Positions 61,923 to 64,000 of a stretch of 64,000 bases of DNA are shown here, piece by piece. The notes under the pieces were generated by a model. That model made no database searches. It was not told where the DNA came from and saw only the letters and a list, made by a program, of their open reading frames with translations. This stretch comes from Bauldia sp965232525 (GTDB lineage: Bacteria; Pseudomonadota; Alphaproteobacteria; Rhizobiales; Kaistiaceae). The stretch spans positions 1,054,001 through 1,118,000 of the forward strand of contig NZ_OZ246980.1 of NCBI RefSeq assembly GCF_965232525.1, in the 5' to 3' direction. How positions within the stretch are numbered: position 1 is the stretch's first letter; every line of letters begins with the position of its first letter. Position numbers and translations under genes: made by a program.

Positions 61923-63074
61923 TCAGCCGGCGCGGTTCCAGCCGCGGCCCTGGTCGCCCAGGCCTTCCCAGCCGTCGTCGGTCACAAGAACGGTGTCCTC
62001 GAGCTTGATGAAGCCGCGTTCCGGATGCTGCATAGTGGTTTCTATGGAGAGCACCATACCGGCTTCGAGTGGCCGGTCGGCGTCGTCGCCGGGATAGGGA
62101 ACGGGACCATCCCCCATCAGGCGCGGCGCCTCATGGCTGACCAGGCCCATCCCGTGCGCGACGAAGCTGGTATGGTTGCGCGACGGTGCTGCCGCGTGTG
62201 CCGCCTGACCGGCAGCAATGACGTCTCCACCGGGCGCACCTGACTTGATCGGCGCGCGCGCCGCCATCTGGATAGCGTCGATTTCGGCGAGCAAATCCGC
62301 AAGCTGTGCATCCGGCTCACCGAGAATGGCCATGCGACAGAGATCGCCAATATAGCCGCGATAGTTGCCGCCGGAATCGAGCGACGCGATGTCGCCGTCC
62401 TGCCAAATCTCGCCTGAGGGGGCGCGGTTGAGGCTGGTCCCGACCGTAGCGAGGCAATAATCGAATCCGAGACCGCGGCGCGTCTCCTCGACCCGAAGCG
62501 CCTCGACCAGATCGCGCTTGACCGCGCCCGGCCCATGACTTCCGAGCACGGACAGCATGGCGGCTACCACCTGCTCGGACGCATTGCGCAATAGGGCTAT
62601 CTCCTCGGGCGTCTTCACAGCGCGCAGGCGCTCCAGGGCAACCACAGCGTCTTCAAACCGGCTGGCGGGGAACGCGTCGGTCAGCGTGGTGTAGGCATCG
62701 GCGGGCAGGAACCCGGTCTCCACCCCGATCACGGCCGGCGCCGACCCGAGGCTGTTGATATGGGCGATAGCACGCTCAGTGACGTCCCGCGTGCCCCAGA
62801 ACTGGGTCGCGGTGGTGTCCGGCCAGAGGTCGGCGCCGGATTCCATCGCGTTGCCGAGATACGCTGCCTTGTCTGGGCGGCCCTTGGGATAAACGAGTAG
62901 CGGCAGGTAGCGGCTGAGGCCGATGGCGTCCATGGCATCGAAGAAGAAGAAGCGATAGCCGCCCAGCAGATACTGGATGTTGTGTTTCGATGAGGCGATC
63001 AGGACATCGATCCCGTCGTCCTCCATCAAACGATCAAGTTTGCCGGAATCGAACGGCAGCGAATTTGAACTCAA
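61923..63074 (-). CDS. M24 family metallopeptidase (Xaa-Pro peptidase-like)
   Basis: A 383-residue pita-bread enzyme with an N-terminal creatinase-like domain (1-150) and a C-terminal catalytic domain. Candidate metal ligands are the aspartates in IASLDSGGNYRGYIGDLCRM, the histidine in FVAHGMGLVSHE, the glutamate in LSIETTM and the last in FIKLEDTVLV, an intact set of five. Substrates of such family members include dipeptides, creatine-like compounds and methylated amino acids. It is 15 bp downstream of the sugar-isomerase-like gene and in the same direction, suggesting a common catabolic unit. Confidence 0.92.
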   Translation of the reverse strand: MSSNSLPFDSGKLDRLMEDDGIDVLIASSKHNIQYLLGGYRFFFFDAMDAIGLSRYLPLLVYPKGRPDKAAYLGNAMESGADLWPDTTATQFWGTRDVTERAIAHINSLGSAPAVIGVETGFLPADAYTTLTDAFPASRFEDAVVALERLRAVKTPEEIALLRNASEQVVAAMLSVLGSHGPGAVKRDLVEALRVEETRRGLGFDYCLATVGTSLNRAPSGEIWQDGDIASLDSGGNYRGYIGDLCRMAILGEPDAQLADLLAEIDAIQMAARAPIKSGAPGGDVIAAGQAAHAAAPSRNHTSFVAHGMGLVSHEAPRLMGDGPVPYPGDDADRPLEAGMVLSIETTMQHPERGFIKLEDTVLVTDDGWEGLGDQGRGWNRAG

Positions 63075-63089
63075 CGATGCCTCCCTCGG

Positions 63090-63932
63090 CTAGTTGGGTC
63101 GCACGCCTGCATCGGATAACAGGGTCGCCGTCGATGTAAATGCTTCGCCGACCCATTCGCGCATCTGGTCCGGATTGATCGGGAACTCCAGTTCCAGCGA
63201 GGCGGTCCCCTCGAACCCGGTATCGCGGATCGCCGAGAGATACTCGTTGAAGGGCGTGTTGCCGCGACCAGGCGGCAGATCGCCGTGGTTTACGCCATCG
63301 CAGTCCGAGATATGGACATGCGAGATGCGCCCCGCGAATCGGGCCATATCCTTCGGCGGGATCCGCATCAGCCACATATGCGAGATGTCGATGGTCGCTT
63401 TAACGTTGTCGAGACCCACGTCGTCCAGGCACCGCTCCATCGAATCCACCGAGTTGATGAAAGCGAACTCGAACGGCAACAGTTCGATCGCCACTTCGAG
63501 GCCCTTCTCCGCCGCGCGCTGACCAACCTGTCGAGTGGCGTCGATCAAAAGTTCCCATTCGCCCTCGGGCGGCAGCAGTCGCTTTTGGAACATATATTCG
63601 CCCGGAACAAAACAGATGTTCCTGGCTGTCTTGAAGTCCGCCGCCAGATCGACCACCGCCTTGGCGCGCCGGATGTGGAAGTCGCGGACCGAAGGATTGA
63701 AGTCGGTGAGACCGAGGCAGGTGCAGACCAGCGAGATCACTGGCAGACCGGTCGCCTCGGCGCGGGCCAGATAGTCGGCACGCTCCTCGGCAGTCATCGC
63801 CTCAGGGTCGAAACCGACGAAGTAGTCGAGGCTGTCGAAGCCGATCCGTTCGGATTCCCTTAGGCCTTCGAGGCCTTCGTATTTCGATCCGAACCATGCC
63901 GAATCGATGACACCGAGGTTCCAGTTTGCCAT
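63090..63932 (-). CDS. Sugar phosphate isomerase/epimerase family TIM barrel
   Basis: A 280-residue AP-endonuclease-2-like barrel of the xylose isomerase-like superfamily. Metal-site segments are VAIELLPFEFAFI (Glu), ATIDISHMWLM (Asp and His), SHVHISDCDG (His) and the final SLELEFP (Glu), the standard set for this family. From the ATG at 63932. It begins the run epimerase-M24-SDR-NTF2 on the minus strand. The substrate is open; keto-sugar or inositol-derived compounds are usual. Confidence 0.9.
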   Translation of the reverse strand: MANWNLGVIDSAWFGSKYEGLEGLRESERIGFDSLDYFVGFDPEAMTAEERADYLARAEATGLPVISLVCTCLGLTDFNPSVRDFHIRRAKAVVDLAADFKTARNICFVPGEYMFQKRLLPPEGEWELLIDATRQVGQRAAEKGLEVAIELLPFEFAFINSVDSMERCLDDVGLDNVKATIDISHMWLMRIPPKDMARFAGRISHVHISDCDGVNHGDLPPGRGNTPFNEYLSAIRDTGFEGTASLELEFPINPDQMREWVGEAFTSTATLLSDAGVRPN

Positions 63933-64000
63933 CGGTCCGCATCCCTCCCCATCCGGGTCCGTCCGCCGACGGCCGGTTGTCATTCTGTTTGTTGGACGTT

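Noticed and set aside
1..64000. tRNA genes, CRISPR arrays, insertion sequences or phage genes
   Set aside because: No TpsiC-loop-like clusters, no regularly spaced repeats, no transposase or phage proteins were recognised in the window.

Overview
The window is a GC-rich piece of chromosome from an alphaproteobacterium, most likely a Rhodospirillales/Hyphomicrobiales-type organism. This is inferred from gene order and protein style: leuS-lptE-holA, cobalamin adenosyltransferase next to a HIG1-like twin-TM protein, ftsK followed by a LolA-type protein, a CenR-like response regulator and ureDABC-EFG. I see no rRNA, tRNA, CRISPR array, intact insertion sequence or prophage. About 90 percent is coding.

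Layout. 1-5.7 kb (minus): end-truncated rhomboid protease, PduO-type adenosyltransferase, HIG1-like protein, holA, lptE, leuS. 5.9-8.7 kb (plus): RraA-like protein, enolase-superfamily dehydratase, YggS. 8.7-9.5 kb: gene debris made of a frameshifted DUF1697 gene, a 30-codon piece of a second yggS and the tail of a MAPEG gene. 9.5-16 kb: YkuD-like L,D-transpeptidase, CenR-like regulator, a cyclic-nucleotide-binding protein without a DNA-binding domain, xthA, LolA-like protein, ftsK. 16-19.7 kb: a nitrogen module of glnK and two ammonium transporters, each preceded by a possible sigma-54 promoter. 19.9-24.4 kb: tesB, UbiH-type hydroxylase, UPF0261 protein, nitronate monooxygenase.

24.5-32 kb holds the most distinctive locus. 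A LacI-type regulator with two tandem 16-bp operators precedes a binding protein, two permeases, a GH63/MGH1-like glycosidase and an ABC ATPase. The order matches the aglREFGAK alpha-glucoside operon, but the enzyme is of another family. The first permease carries a DUF11-like extracytoplasmic domain and the second an extra N-terminal membrane module. It is probably an uptake and hydrolysis system for a glycosylated compatible solute or alpha-glycoside.

32-36.4 kb: LemA, M48 protease, VOC protein, MsbA-like exporter. 36.4-43.5 kb: an M20 amidohydrolase, then the complete urease cluster (ureD, ureA, a small His-rich membrane protein, ureB, ureC, a GNAT gene, ureE, ureF, ureG). 43.7-51.5 kb: penicillin-binding carboxypeptidase, TusA-like protein, two acyl-CoA synthetases, CAP-domain lipoprotein, large MscS channel. 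51.6-54.7 kb: quaternary-amine (glycine betaine/choline type) ABC importer.

55.2-57.8 kb: a poorly known membrane protein with a GxSxG motif, an isoprenylcysteine-methyltransferase-like protein and an exported alpha/beta hydrolase. 57.9-58.8 kb: a decayed patatin fragment abutting a C-terminally cut SLOG-type protein, apparently the scar of a deleted locus. 58.8-64 kb: ketopantoate-reductase-like enzyme, NAD(P)-binding protein, and a catabolic-looking set of NTF2-like protein, SDR without its catalytic Tyr, M24 peptidase and sugar-isomerase-like TIM barrel.

Nitrogen scavenging (Amt/GlnK, urease, nitronate monooxygenase, M20) and osmolyte/glycoside import are the two themes that link several blocks. 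Assignments rest on sequence recognition by eye; no database search was made.
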